Part shown: positions 50,192 through 59,435 of the stretch, piece by piece
Position numbering within the stretch: the first letter of the stretch is position 1
How the letters are laid out: the number at the start of each line of letters is the position of its first letter
Assembly (NCBI RefSeq): GCF_946223165.1
Contig: NZ_CAMIBP010000001.1
Span: 97,670-161,669 of the forward strand
Length of the DNA stretch: 64,000 nucleotides
Direction: 5' to 3'
Source of the DNA: an uncultured Corynebacterium sp.
GTDB taxonomy: Bacteria; Actinomycetota; Actinomycetes; Mycobacteriales; Mycobacteriaceae
Position numbers and translations under genes: made by a program
Notes under the pieces: generated by a model
The model's input: only the letters and a program-made list of their open reading frames with translations
What the model was told of the DNA's origin: nothing
Database searches by the model: none

Positions 50192-52234
50192 ATGCTCAGC
50201 ATTTTCCGCAACGACCTGCGCACCATCTCGCGCAACGTCATGGCATCCGTCATGATCTTCGGCCTCGTGGTCATCCCGCTGCTGTTCACGTGGTTCAACG
50301 TGCTGGCCAGCTGGAACCCGTTTGGCAACACCAGCCAGCTCAAGGTGGCCGTGGCCAGCGAGGACTCCGGCTACACGTCGGACTTGCTGCCCATCCCCGT
50401 CAACGTGGGCGATCAGGTCCTCAACCAGCTGCGCGCCAACGACAAGCTGGATTGGGTGGTCACCACGGCTGACGATGCCGTCGAGGGCGCTAAGTCCGGC
50501 GAGTATTACGCCGCCATCGTCCTGCCGCAGACCTTCTCCACGGACATGATGACCTTCTACGCCGGCGAGTCCGACCCGGCGGAGATCTCGGTGTACACCA
50601 ACGAGAAGAAGAACGCGCTGGCTCCCAAGATCACGGGCCAGGGCGCGGAGGGTGTTTCCTCCCAGATTGCGCAGACATTCACCCGCACCGTGGGCGACGT
50701 CTCCCTGGATCTGGTGACCTCCCTGTCCGACTTCCTCAACGCGGGCGACACGAAGAACGCGCTGAGCCGCATCGAAGCGCGGGCCGATGCCGTCGAGCGC
50801 CAACTCCAGATGGGCGCCCGCACCGCGCGTTCCCTCGAGGACCTCGTGGAGTCCGCGACCCCACTCATGCAGTCCGCCCAGGACATCATCGGCTCCGCGC
50901 GCGTGGACCTGCCGGAGCTGAACTCCAGCTCCCTGGAGCTGTCCACGGACGCGCTCACGGCGTCCCTCGACGCCACGTCGGCGAGTTACGACGTGGTGGG
51001 CGACAAGCTCGACGCGCTCTTTGACGATGCCGCCGCCACCCGCGAGTCCCGCGTCGCCACGCTGAACACGCTGGCCGGGCAGGTGCAGGGCACCATCGAC
51101 GCCTACACGCGGCTGCGCGAGACCGTGAACACTACGGTCAAGCCGGTCATGCCGGCGCAGGCTGCCGCGCTGCTGGGCCAGCTGGATGAGGCCATCGCCG
51201 CGCAGGAGGCGGTCCATGATCGCCTCGTCGCCGCGGCCCAGGCACCGGCGCCCACTAAGCCGGACTTCAGCGCGCTGGACAAGGCCAGGGATTCCATCGC
51301 GGGCATCCAGACCTCGCCCCTGCGCGACTCGCTGCGTCAGCTGCGGTCCTCGCTGCAGGCGGTGGGCCAAGACCTGCAGACCGTCGAGACCCCCATCTCT
51401 ATCGATTCCAGCTCGCTCAACGATGCGCGCGATGCCATCGCCAAGCTGGCGGACATGCTTGAGGGCAGCGCGAGCAAGTTCTCCTCCCTGCGCGCGGAGA
51501 TCGATAAGGCCGCGGACTCCGGTGATCTGACCAAGCTTGCGGAGCTGGTGGGATCCAACCCGGACGCCCTGGCGAGCTCTATCGCCGCCCCCGTGTCCGT
51601 GAGCCGGCATGCGGTCTACCCGGTGGTCAGCTTCGGCGCGGGCATGGCGGCCCTCTACACCGCCCTGGCCCTGTGGGTGGGCGCCATGCTCACCAGCGTG
51701 GCCGTGCGCACGGACGTGACGGATAAGTCCTTCGGCCCGATCCAACGCTACTTCGGGCGCTTTGGCACCTTTGCGCTGGTGGGCTTCCTGCAGTCCACAC
51801 TGCTCATGCTGGGCCTCATCTTCTTCGTGCGCGTGGAGCCCGCCCACCCGTTCCTGCTCCTCGTGGCCGGCTGGGTGACCTCCCTAGTCTTCATGTTCAT
51901 CTGCTACACCTTGGTGGTGTCCTTCGCTAATGCCGGTAAGGCCTTGGGCGTGCTGCTTTTGGTCATGCAGATCTCCACCGCCGGCGGCGCTTACCCGCTC
52001 GACGTGCTGCCGCAGTGGTTCCAAAACCTGAGCCCGTGGATGCCCGCCACCTACGCCATCCGCGCCTATCGCGCCGCGAACGCGGGCATCTACCAGGGCG
52101 ACTTCTGGCTGTCTATCCTCTGCCTGCTGCTGTTCATCCTGCCCATGCTCGTCCTGGGCGTGGCGCTGCATAAGCCGCTGGCGAAGTTCACGCAGGGCTG
52201 GATTGAGACGCTGGAGAAGACCAAGTTGATGTAG
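50192..52234 (+). CDS. YhgE/Pip domain membrane protein (second of pair)
   Basis: A 680-residue paralogue of the preceding gene with the same plan (VVIPLLFTWFNVLASWNPFGN, then NEKKNALAPKITGQGAEG, then a C-terminal six-span block). Its ATG directly follows the first gene's TAA with no gap, so the two are translated from one mRNA and probably form a heteromeric membrane complex (inference). No ATPase is encoded nearby. Confidence 0.85.
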   Translation: MLSIFRNDLRTISRNVMASVMIFGLVVIPLLFTWFNVLASWNPFGNTSQLKVAVASEDSGYTSDLLPIPVNVGDQVLNQLRANDKLDWVVTTADDAVEGAKSGEYYAAIVLPQTFSTDMMTFYAGESDPAEISVYTNEKKNALAPKITGQGAEGVSSQIAQTFTRTVGDVSLDLVTSLSDFLNAGDTKNALSRIEARADAVERQLQMGARTARSLEDLVESATPLMQSAQDIIGSARVDLPELNSSSLELSTDALTASLDATSASYDVVGDKLDALFDDAAATRESRVATLNTLAGQVQGTIDAYTRLRETVNTTVKPVMPAQAAALLGQLDEAIAAQEAVHDRLVAAAQAPAPTKPDFSALDKARDSIAGIQTSPLRDSLRQLRSSLQAVGQDLQTVETPISIDSSSLNDARDAIAKLADMLEGSASKFSSLRAEIDKAADSGDLTKLAELVGSNPDALASSIAAPVSVSRHAVYPVVSFGAGMAALYTALALWVGAMLTSVAVRTDVTDKSFGPIQRYFGRFGTFALVGFLQSTLLMLGLIFFVRVEPAHPFLLLVAGWVTSLVFMFICYTLVVSFANAGKALGVLLLVMQISTAGGAYPLDVLPQWFQNLSPWMPATYAIRAYRAANAGIYQGDFWLSILCLLLFILPMLVLGVALHKPLAKFTQGWIETLEKTKLM

Positions 52235-52399
52235 GTGTAGCCCTCGCTCGTCGCCGCGAGCGGGGCTCCTGCGTTGCAAAGACAATCCGCGTGAGTCTTG
52301 ATACGATGAAACGGCTTGTTTGTGCACGGGCTCACATCTGTGCGTACGCCGTGCCCTCAGATCACGCAGTTCTCTTCGTTCTCTCTGGGAGATTAGTCC

Positions 52400-53239
52400 A
52401 TGCTCTGCTCCTCGTTCCGTCGCCGCAGCGCCGTCCTGGCGGCCTCGCTCGCCGCGGCGCTGACGCTCACTGCCGTTCCCGCGCAAGCGCTGTCGAGCTA
52501 CGGCTCCAGTAAGAGCCCGCTTGCCCTCGCAATGGACGAGGTCGATGCCGCGGATGAGTCCGCGGTGTCTGAGCAGGCGCCGGCGCAGGCGGCGCCGCAG
52601 AACGCGTTTCGGACCGATGACCCGCGCAACACCGCGAACCCGGTCGCGACGGTGAACCAGGGCGATAGGTTGCAGTTCGGCTACACGGAAACGCCGACTG
52701 GGACCTGGAACAATGCGCAGTGCACCGCTGGCTACGTCGATCCGCAGAATCACGTCATCTACGTCGCCGCGCACTGCGGCGATGACGGGCATGTGGTTAC
52801 CGATGCCGCCGGAACCCCGGTGGGAGTAATCCGGCACGCGATGGGTGCCCTGTATGACCGCACCAAGACGTGGAGGGAGCAGTTCAAGGCGCAGTCGGGG
52901 CGCGACTTCGCGTTCGTTGAGCTGTGCTCCACCGTCAACACCGGCGCCAATACCTACTCGGGGGACCGGATCCTGGGTTCGCCCGCGAATCTCGCAGTCG
53001 GGACTGAGGTGTGCACGTACGGCATCACCTCGGGCCTGGCGTGCGGACGCATTATCGCGCACCCCACCAATGACTTCCCGCAGAGCGTGTTCCGAACGAA
53101 CATTCGCCGCGCCGGGGGAGACTCGGGCGGCCCGGTGTGGGTCAAGGGTGGCGGCTACCTGGGTATTACGTTGCAGGCTTGGGAGAAGGAAAACAAGAGC
53201 CTGGCCATCTCCGCGTGGGCGAAAAACGCTGCGAGTTAG
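52400..53239 (+). CDS. Secreted trypsin-like serine protease (S1)
   Basis: A 279-residue exported protease. The signal peptide ends near PAQA (residue 30) and is followed by a propeptide-like acidic stretch. The catalytic triad is His125 (VAAHC), Asp169 (RDFAFVE) and Ser242 (GGDSGGPVW). Cysteine pairs around the His and later (CTYG...LACG) support disulfides. It probably acts on the surface or outside the cell. The upstream 165 bases hold its promoter; I cannot assign hexamers securely. Confidence 0.85.
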   Translation: MLCSSFRRRSAVLAASLAAALTLTAVPAQALSSYGSSKSPLALAMDEVDAADESAVSEQAPAQAAPQNAFRTDDPRNTANPVATVNQGDRLQFGYTETPTGTWNNAQCTAGYVDPQNHVIYVAAHCGDDGHVVTDAAGTPVGVIRHAMGALYDRTKTWREQFKAQSGRDFAFVELCSTVNTGANTYSGDRILGSPANLAVGTEVCTYGITSGLACGRIIAHPTNDFPQSVFRTNIRRAGGDSGGPVWVKGGGYLGITLQAWEKENKSLAISAWAKNAAS

Positions 53240-53350
53240 GCGCTGCAGGGTAGCGTCGGAGACAACGCAGAGAACTCACGGAAACAGGTACTCCGATGAC
53301 TGCTCCTGGTTTAAGGTGCTGGGCTGCTGGTGATCCGCTAAGCTCTAGGC

Positions 53351-53713
53351 GTGAATCAAAGGCGTTTCCCGGGCTCGGTCTACACCGTAGGATCCGAGCC
53401 CGATCCGCGTTTTACCCTCGCCAATGAACGCACGTTCCTGGCGTGGATCCGCACGTCTCTGGCGTTCGTCGCGGGCGCGGTGGCGCTGCGTGCCTTTGAT
53501 CTGGACTTGCCCGAGGGGCTGACCCACGTGGTGTCCACGATCATGCTCGTGGGGGCGCTTATCCTGCCGGTGGTGGCGTGGTTCCACTGGGCGGCATCGG
53601 AGCGCGCTATGCGGGAGGAGCGCCCGCTGCCGGGCAGCTACACCCTGCCCGTCCTCGTCGGATTCGTCCTGCTCATCGCGGCGGTGCTGCTCTATGGCGA
53701 GCTCGCTGTTTGA
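53351..53713 (+). CDS. DUF202 membrane protein (YidH-like)
   Basis: A 120-residue protein with three spans and the DUF202 signature LANERTFLAWIRTSLAF. Function unknown. GTG start with TAAGCT (53339-53344) 6 nt upstream, leaderless. It overlaps the next DUF202 gene by 20 bases; paired DUF202 genes are also found in mycobacteria. Confidence 0.85.
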   Translation: MNQRRFPGSVYTVGSEPDPRFTLANERTFLAWIRTSLAFVAGAVALRAFDLDLPEGLTHVVSTIMLVGALILPVVAWFHWAASERAMREERPLPGSYTLPVLVGFVLLIAAVLLYGELAV

Positions 53714-53987
53714 TCCCGGCCTCCAGCCGGAGCGCACCCGCCTGGCCTGGCAGCGCACGGCCTTGGCGCTGACCATCGCGGCGCTCCTCGTGGTCCGGGA
53801 AGCCCACCTTGCCGTCGCAGTCCCGCTCGCCGTCTCCTTCGTGGTTCTGGTCGGCTGGGCCTGGCGCCGCACCAGGCTTGCCGATGCCGCCCTCGCCGCC
53901 TCGCGCCCCCTGCCCGGCGGGGCCGTGCTCGGCGTCCTGGCGCTGACCGTCATGGTGCTGGCGGGGCTAGCATTATTGGTGCTCTAG
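53694..53987 (+). CDS. DUF202 membrane protein (second of pair)
   Basis: A 97-residue relative of the preceding protein (PERTRLAWQRTALALTIAALL, three spans). Overlap with the first gene implies coupled translation and perhaps a heterodimer. It contains an exact copy of the 15-mer (53876-53890), read as RLADAAL. Confidence 0.8.
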   Translation: MASSLFDPGLQPERTRLAWQRTALALTIAALLVVREAHLAVAVPLAVSFVVLVGWAWRRTRLADAALAASRPLPGGAVLGVLALTVMVLAGLALLVL

Positions 53988-54028
53988 ATTGCGTCATTGC
54001 ACGGGCGAAGGGCTGCTGCTATTAGGAA

Positions 54029-55033
54029 TTAAGCCTTAATGGCTGCATGGTGAGCAATGGCCAGATCATTGATAAGTCTGGCGGCAGTCTTTGCGGTTCG
54101 TGAATCGACGTCGAATTTGGGATTGAGTTCAACAATGTCGACTAGGGCTAGTCGTCCGGATTTTGCAATTTCAACTGCAATGGCGCGAATTGTGGTGAGT
54201 GGTACTCCCAGTGCTGCTGGTGCTGAAACACCGGGAGCGGTTGAAGCGGGAAGGACATCTAGATCGATCGAAAGATGAATGAGGGAAGTCGGGGAGCCGG
54301 ATATGAGTCGCTCCACCAAGCCGTGGATTTCATGTGGCGAGACGTTAAGTAGTTCGTCGTCAAGGACATACTCGACGCCTAATTCGTCGGCCGTATCAAA
54401 AAGAATCTTCGTGTTGTTTGCACGCGAAATTCCTAGAACTGAATAGTCAAAACTGAAATTGGACCCCTGGTCTTGAATATTTAAGTAATGGTCAGCGATC
54501 TGCCTAAAGGGAGTTCCAGAGGTTGGGATGTTTGAAGTACGCAGGTCAAAGTGTGCGTCTAGATTGATTATTTTCACGGGAAATTTTTGTGAAGCCTGTA
54601 GGCCGAGATGACTGCCATATGCTGTTTCATGTCCGCCACCCAAAACAAATACAAGATTTTCGGCAGAAATTCGCTGGACCGTTTGGATTAATTGGGTATG
54701 GGCTGATTCGAGGTTGTCTCCTTCTGTAGCGATGGTGCCTGCGTCAAATATGTCGTCCGGCAGCTCGCCTGGGTGAACCGCTAGTGAACCCAGTGATGCA
54801 CGAATAGCCTCAGGACCTTTGGCTGCCCCTTGTCGGCCCGCATTTCGAGCGACCCCTTCATCAGAAGCGAAGCCAAGGATGGCAATAGACTGTTTTGGGA
54901 TTTCTGCGTCGTTGTGAGACAAATCCAGGGGTTTGACTAGGTTGTGCCAGCGTTGATGCTCGATACCATCACCATCATCACGCCCTGACCAAGGAGTCGC
55001 GGGCGAATACTGTGGGGTGGTGATTGAATTCAT
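54029..55033 (-). CDS. hutG: Formimidoylglutamase (ureohydrolase family)
   Basis: A 334-residue arginase/agmatinase-fold enzyme that splits N-formimidoyl-glutamate into glutamate and formamide, the last step of one histidine-degradation route. Manganese-binding motifs are complete: GGGHE, DAHFD and SIDLDVL. The N-terminal WSGRDDG...QRWHNLV block favours HutG over agmatinase. The DNA is far more AT-rich than the surroundings, as is gltS next to it, so the pair was probably acquired together. hutH, hutU and hutI are not in the window. The ATG at 55033 is preferred to TTG 55039. Confidence 0.8.
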   Translation of the reverse strand: MNSITTPQYSPATPWSGRDDGDGIEHQRWHNLVKPLDLSHNDAEIPKQSIAILGFASDEGVARNAGRQGAAKGPEAIRASLGSLAVHPGELPDDIFDAGTIATEGDNLESAHTQLIQTVQRISAENLVFVLGGGHETAYGSHLGLQASQKFPVKIINLDAHFDLRTSNIPTSGTPFRQIADHYLNIQDQGSNFSFDYSVLGISRANNTKILFDTADELGVEYVLDDELLNVSPHEIHGLVERLISGSPTSLIHLSIDLDVLPASTAPGVSAPAALGVPLTTIRAIAVEIAKSGRLALVDIVELNPKFDVDSRTAKTAARLINDLAIAHHAAIKA

Positions 55034-55228
55034 GTCCAACTGCCTTATAGATTTCAGGTACCAATAAGCGAGGGTACTCAGCTTCTGTGCGTGGCTCTTC
55101 AGTTTTCTGAATCGATCAGTGGTGGAGCCCAGACATTACCTACGTTTGGGGTTAAATTGCACAATTGGTTCAACAGTACCAGAACCAATCGATACATTAT
55201 TGCCAGCCCCGATTGTCGAAGGAGACCA

Positions 55229-56425
55229 ATGGAAGTCACGCTAGAACTCTTGCCCAGCATCGCACTTACTTTGATACTCATGGTATTCGGCACCTGGGCT
55301 GCAACCAACGTCAAGATACTGCATAGATTTGCAATACCAGGTCCTGTAATTGGTGGTTTTCTTTTCGCTCTCCTGGTCTTACTTTTGCGCGAGACTGGCA
55401 CTGCAGAGCTAACGATTGACACGACTCTTCAGAGCCCTGCTATGTTGGCGTTCTTTACAACAATTGGTCTAGGAGCCAGCTTGGGTCTTCTCAAATCTGG
55501 AGGAAAATTCCTCTTGGTTTACTTGGTTGCTTGCTGGTGTGTCGCCATTTTTCAAAATTTGGTCGGTATTGGGCTTGCAAAAGCGCTTGGAATGAACCCT
55601 TTACTGGGAATTATGGCCGGCGCTGTCTCGCTTGAAGGTGGACACGGCGCTGCAGCTGCATTCGGCCCGACTGCGGAGGAACTGGGGGCTGACGGTGCTA
55701 CCGCTGTTGCTATTGCCGCAGCGACATTTGGACTTGTGGCGGGTAGCCTCCTTGGTGGCCCTCTCTCAACATGGCTGATAAAATGGTATAACTTGCCCAT
55801 TGAAACAAAGGAAGTAAAAGAGCCGGTATCAACTGGTGACGATGGCAAGAATGTGCTTTCGGCAACGAGTTTGGTGGCTACTGCTGCCGTAATTGGCGTT
55901 GTCGTGGTCGTGGGTTCATGGTTGGGAACCATTTTTGGTGAAAAGACTGGGTACTCATTGCCGGGTTACGTTGGCGCTATGCTCATTGCGATTGTGCTTC
56001 GAAATCTTCTAGATCAAACTAGGCGCTTTGCACTGAATGAAAAGTCGCTTGCGCTTATTTCTGATGTCTCCCTCGGTTTCTTCCTGACTCAGGCAATGAT
56101 GAGTTTGAAGATTTGGGATCTTTATGATTTGGCATTGCCGTTAATTGTCCTGCTGTTCGTGCAGGTTGGCGTGCTTTTGGCCTTTGTTGTGTTGGTCGTA
56201 TTTAGACTCCTCGGAAAGAGTTACGACGCAGCAGTCATTTGTGGCGGCATGATGGGTCATGGATTGGGAGGAACGCCCAATGCCATCGCAAACATGGATG
56301 CTGTTGGAAGGTTGCATGGATTGCAGTCGCGATTAGGCATGATCGTTGTTCCGCTCTCGGGAGCCGTGCTTATCGATATCGTGGCGTTGCCCTGGATCGT
56401 CTTCTGTATCAATTGGGTTGCATAG
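55229..56425 (+). CDS. gltS: Sodium/glutamate symporter
   Basis: A 398-residue GltS with ten or more spans and the two family-specific re-entrant loop motifs (SLEGGHGAAAAFGPT; GGMMGHGLGGTPNAIANM). It imports glutamate with Na+. The ATG at 55229 follows GAAGGAG; a longer frame to 55091 would add a polar leader not seen in the family. Divergent from hutG and equally AT-rich: together they could import and use glutamate or formimidoyl-glutamate (inference). Confidence 0.9.
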   Translation: MEVTLELLPSIALTLILMVFGTWAATNVKILHRFAIPGPVIGGFLFALLVLLLRETGTAELTIDTTLQSPAMLAFFTTIGLGASLGLLKSGGKFLLVYLVACWCVAIFQNLVGIGLAKALGMNPLLGIMAGAVSLEGGHGAAAAFGPTAEELGADGATAVAIAAATFGLVAGSLLGGPLSTWLIKWYNLPIETKEVKEPVSTGDDGKNVLSATSLVATAAVIGVVVVVGSWLGTIFGEKTGYSLPGYVGAMLIAIVLRNLLDQTRRFALNEKSLALISDVSLGFFLTQAMMSLKIWDLYDLALPLIVLLFVQVGVLLAFVVLVVFRLLGKSYDAAVICGGMMGHGLGGTPNAIANMDAVGRLHGLQSRLGMIVVPLSGAVLIDIVALPWIVFCINWVA

Positions 56426-56549
56426 AGGCAACGGTCGACATTTTTCATTCATGCCAAAATGAAGGGGAACTTGAAACTCTGATGCTGCGTCTCCCAAGGG
56501 TCTGAATAGATGCAGCACGAGAACGGATGTTTGCGGCAGTCGCCGCGCC

Positions 56550-56835
56550 CTAAATTGGTAGGGGTTGTCCGGATAGGAACTGGATGGCATCGACCCAGGC
56601 GACCTCGCCGGTGTTGGGGCGGCCACGGTCAAGGGTGATGAGCACGCAGCGCGCGCCGAGGGGCGCGCTGCGGAATGCGCCGAGTTCACGCTCGAGGGTA
56701 GTTGCCTCGGAGGTGGAGAGGGCCACCTGAATGTAGGTGGTGTCCTCGCGACGGGTGGCCACGAAGTCGATTTCGGAGTCGCCAGCCACACCGGTGGTGA
56801 CCTGATGGCCGCGGCGCTGGTGGCCGTGGGCTTCG
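56550..56835 (-). pseudogene. C-terminal remnant of an AAA/DUF4143 ATPase
   Basis: The frame reads RRGHQVTTGVAGDSEIDFVATRREDTTYIQVA and ends DAIQFLSGQPLPI, the typical last 80 residues of AAA_14/DUF4143 proteins (normally about 420). No ATPase domain precedes it; instead the divergent YjbR gene begins. It is the leftover of a deletion. Confidence 0.6.
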
Positions 56836-56904
56836 TCGGATTCCGCCGCCGCGACGTCGGCTAGCGCGGCTACGTGGTGTCCCGTCCTCGCTATTCTGGG
56901 AGCC

Positions 56905-57282
56905 ATGATTGCGGAGGACCGGCTCAAAGAGGCGGGGTGGGCGGCGGCGGAGCTGCTGCCCGACACCGAGTGCTACGACTTCGCGGAGGGCTGGGAGGCC
57001 TACCGCGTGCGCGGCAAGTGGTTCATGCTGTTTACCGAACACCAAGGTCGGAAGATGCTCCTGCTCAAGGCGCCGCCGGAGGACGTCGATGCCCTACGCA
57101 AGGGCTACGCGGACATCGGCCCGGCGTATCACATGAATAAGAAGCACTGGTTCTCGCTCTACGCGGGGCCCAGCGTGGACGAATGCACTGTCGTCGAGCT
57201 GGTCCAGGAGTCCTACGTGGCGGTCGTGCAGTCGATGCCCAAGAAGAAGCAGCCACTGGGGTGGCGGGAGGCCATTCGTTAA
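56905..57282 (+). CDS. MmcQ/YjbR family protein
   Basis: A 125-residue MmcQ/YjbR protein (GWEAYRVRGKWFMLF, then KAPPEDVDALRKGY, and a late HWFSLYA). The fold resembles type II secretion/CyaY DNA-binding folds; the function is unknown. TATTCT (56892-56897) lies 7 nt before the ATG, a leaderless start. Confidence 0.85.
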   Translation: MIAEDRLKEAGWAAAELLPDTECYDFAEGWEAYRVRGKWFMLFTEHQGRKMLLLKAPPEDVDALRKGYADIGPAYHMNKKHWFSLYAGPSVDECTVVELVQESYVAVVQSMPKKKQPLGWREAIR

Positions 57283-57339
57283 CGAGTCGGGGGTGATGCA
57301 GGCGAAAGGCCCTGCCCGGGTGCGGGATACTCTGCAAAA

Positions 57340-58416
57340 ATGGCAGGCATGAGTTACACGATTGCAGTCATCGCCGGCGACGGCATCGGCACCGAGGTCA
57401 TGCCGGAGGGCCTGCGTGTCCTCACCGCCGCGGCGGAGAAATTCGGATTTGAGCTCGAGTTCACCGAGTTCGACTGGTCCTCGGCCGAGTACTGGCAGCG
57501 CACCGGAAAGATGCTGCCCGATGATTGGAAGTCCACCCTCCGGCAGTTTGACGCCATTTATTTTGGCGCCGTCGGCTGGCCGGACGTCGTCCCGGATCAC
57601 GTGTCACTGTGGGGCTCCCTACTGCAGTTTCGTCGAGAGTTCGATCAATACGTCAACCTGCGCCCAGTCAAGCTGCTCGAGGGCGTGCCCTCGCCGCTGG
57701 CGGGCCGCAAGTCCGGGGACATTGACTTCTGGGTCGTGCGTGAAAACACCGAGGGCGAGTATTCCTCCGTGGGCGGCATCATGTTCCCCGACACCGAGCG
57801 CGAGACCGTCATCCAGGAAACCGTCATGACGCGCACCGGCGTGGACCGCGTGCTGCGCTACGCTTTCGATCTGGCGCAGCGCCGCGACGCCAAGCACCTG
57901 ACGTCGGCCACGAAGTCCAACGGCATCGCCATCACCATGCCCTACTGGGACCAGCGCGTCGAGGTCATGGGGGAGCAGTACCCGGAGATTCGCGTGGACA
58001 AGTACCACATCGATATCTTGACGGCGAACTTCGTCATGCACCCGGACCGCTTCGACGTCGTGGTGGCCTCCAACCTCTTCGGCGACATCCTCTCCGATCT
58101 GGGCCCGGCGTGCACCGGCACCATCGGCATCGCGCCGTCCGGCAATATCAACCCCACCGGCGAGTTCCCCTCCCTCTTCGAGCCGGTCCACGGCTCCGCC
58201 CCGGACATCGCGGGCCAGGGCATTGCCAACCCCATCGGCCAGATCTGGGCCGGCGCCATGATGCTCGACCACCTGGGAGAGCGCGAGGCTGCGGCAGCCA
58301 TCCAGTCCGCGTTCGAGGCCGTCATCGCCCGCGGCGAGGGCCTGACCCCGGACATGGGCGGCAGTGCGACCACCGCCGAACTGGGCGCCGCCGTCGCCGC
58401 TGAGCTGCTACATTAG
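57340..58416 (+). CDS. Tartrate / D-malate dehydrogenase (decarboxylating)
   Basis: A 358-residue member of the isocitrate/isopropylmalate dehydrogenase superfamily, TtuC/DmlA type. The NAD-binding start IAVIAGDGIGTEV, the substrate-binding NLRPVKLLEGV with VRENTEGEYSSVGG, and the metal-binding Asp residues of NLFGDILSDLG are intact. It oxidises tartrate or D-malate with NAD+. TACTCT lies 6 nt before ATG 57340; a second ATG at 57349 is possible. A DASS dicarboxylate importer 1 kb downstream is a logical partner. Confidence 0.85.
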   Translation: MAGMSYTIAVIAGDGIGTEVMPEGLRVLTAAAEKFGFELEFTEFDWSSAEYWQRTGKMLPDDWKSTLRQFDAIYFGAVGWPDVVPDHVSLWGSLLQFRREFDQYVNLRPVKLLEGVPSPLAGRKSGDIDFWVVRENTEGEYSSVGGIMFPDTERETVIQETVMTRTGVDRVLRYAFDLAQRRDAKHLTSATKSNGIAITMPYWDQRVEVMGEQYPEIRVDKYHIDILTANFVMHPDRFDVVVASNLFGDILSDLGPACTGTIGIAPSGNINPTGEFPSLFEPVHGSAPDIAGQGIANPIGQIWAGAMMLDHLGEREAAAAIQSAFEAVIARGEGLTPDMGGSATTAELGAAVAAELLH

Positions 58417-58421
58417 GCCCC

Positions 58422-59225
58422 ATGCGCACTCCTTCAGTATCCCTCGCAGTCCCTGCGGCGCTGCTGTGCGCCGCGCTGACGCTCACCGCCTGCTCCGGCT
58501 CCTCCGACTCAGAGGGCTCGTCCGGTGCGGTCCCGTCCACCGTCGTGGTTACCGAATACGCCACGGACACCGCGGCCCCGGCCACCGGGGACGGCGCGGG
58601 CGCGGCGGCATCGTCCAGCGCGAAGGCAGCGGGCGCTACCGATGTCACCGACGCGGCCGGCGCCACAGGTGACAAGGACGCCGAAAACACCAAGGGCACC
58701 GAGGGTGCTGGAAGCGGCGAGAGCGGCGCCAATAAGGTCATTGCCGTTGAGGACCTGGAGACCCTGTGGGTGCCCGAGCTGTGCGGTAACCCCGCCGGCA
58801 ACCTCGTGGGCGGCGAACTCCCCGGCGCCCAGGGCCAGGCCTTCCTAGACCGCCGCGAGGACGGTACGCCCATGGGCGCGTACACCGACATCAACGGCGA
58901 CGGCAAGGATGAGGCCGTCATCTCTTACTACTGCGATCAGGGCGGAGTGTCCTGGCCGGATAACCTGCTCATCTACGACAACGACCTCAACTACCTCACC
59001 CAGGTGGAGTGGGACGCATGGTCCTTCGAGTCCCCGGAGGGCACGGTCACGCCGGGGCGCAACAGCGTGCGTAACCTGCGCTGGGATGATTCGACCGTGA
59101 CCGTCACGTGGTTGGGTGCTCTGCCTACCGATGCCGCGTGCTGCTCCAGCCAGCTCGTGGACAGTACGTTGACCATGTCCGGCGGGCAGCCGGTCATGGA
59201 GGTAGCCTCCGTCGGCCGCGCCTAG
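58422..59225 (+). CDS. Hypothetical lipoprotein
   Basis: A 267-residue exported lipoprotein with lipobox LTAC (Cys about residue 25), then a Ser/Ala/Thr/Gly linker of about 80 residues and a C-terminal domain with FG-GAP/EF-like DINGDGKDEA and two cysteines (LCGNP; ACCSS). I recognise no family. TACATT (58409-58414) at the end of the previous gene is 7 nt from the ATG, so it has its own leaderless promoter. The following 210 bases contain no gene. Confidence 0.7.
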   Translation: MRTPSVSLAVPAALLCAALTLTACSGSSDSEGSSGAVPSTVVVTEYATDTAAPATGDGAGAAASSSAKAAGATDVTDAAGATGDKDAENTKGTEGAGSGESGANKVIAVEDLETLWVPELCGNPAGNLVGGELPGAQGQAFLDRREDGTPMGAYTDINGDGKDEAVISYYCDQGGVSWPDNLLIYDNDLNYLTQVEWDAWSFESPEGTVTPGRNSVRNLRWDDSTVTVTWLGALPTDAACCSSQLVDSTLTMSGGQPVMEVASVGRA

Positions 59226-59435
59226 ACGTCCGCCTTCGCTTGGGGAGAGGGGACTAGTAACCCCGCATGGGGGAGTCAATGTGCACCGTGGTTGCGCGAG
59301 GGGAGCCCGGAAGATGCCGGGAACGGGCGAGTGTCCCTTTTGTCCGCTACCTGTGGGGGTAAAGGAGGGGGAAGGTATGGACGCTTAAGTGTCAGTATTT
59401 TATGGTGACGCTATCTCCCTATTCGAAAGGACTGC

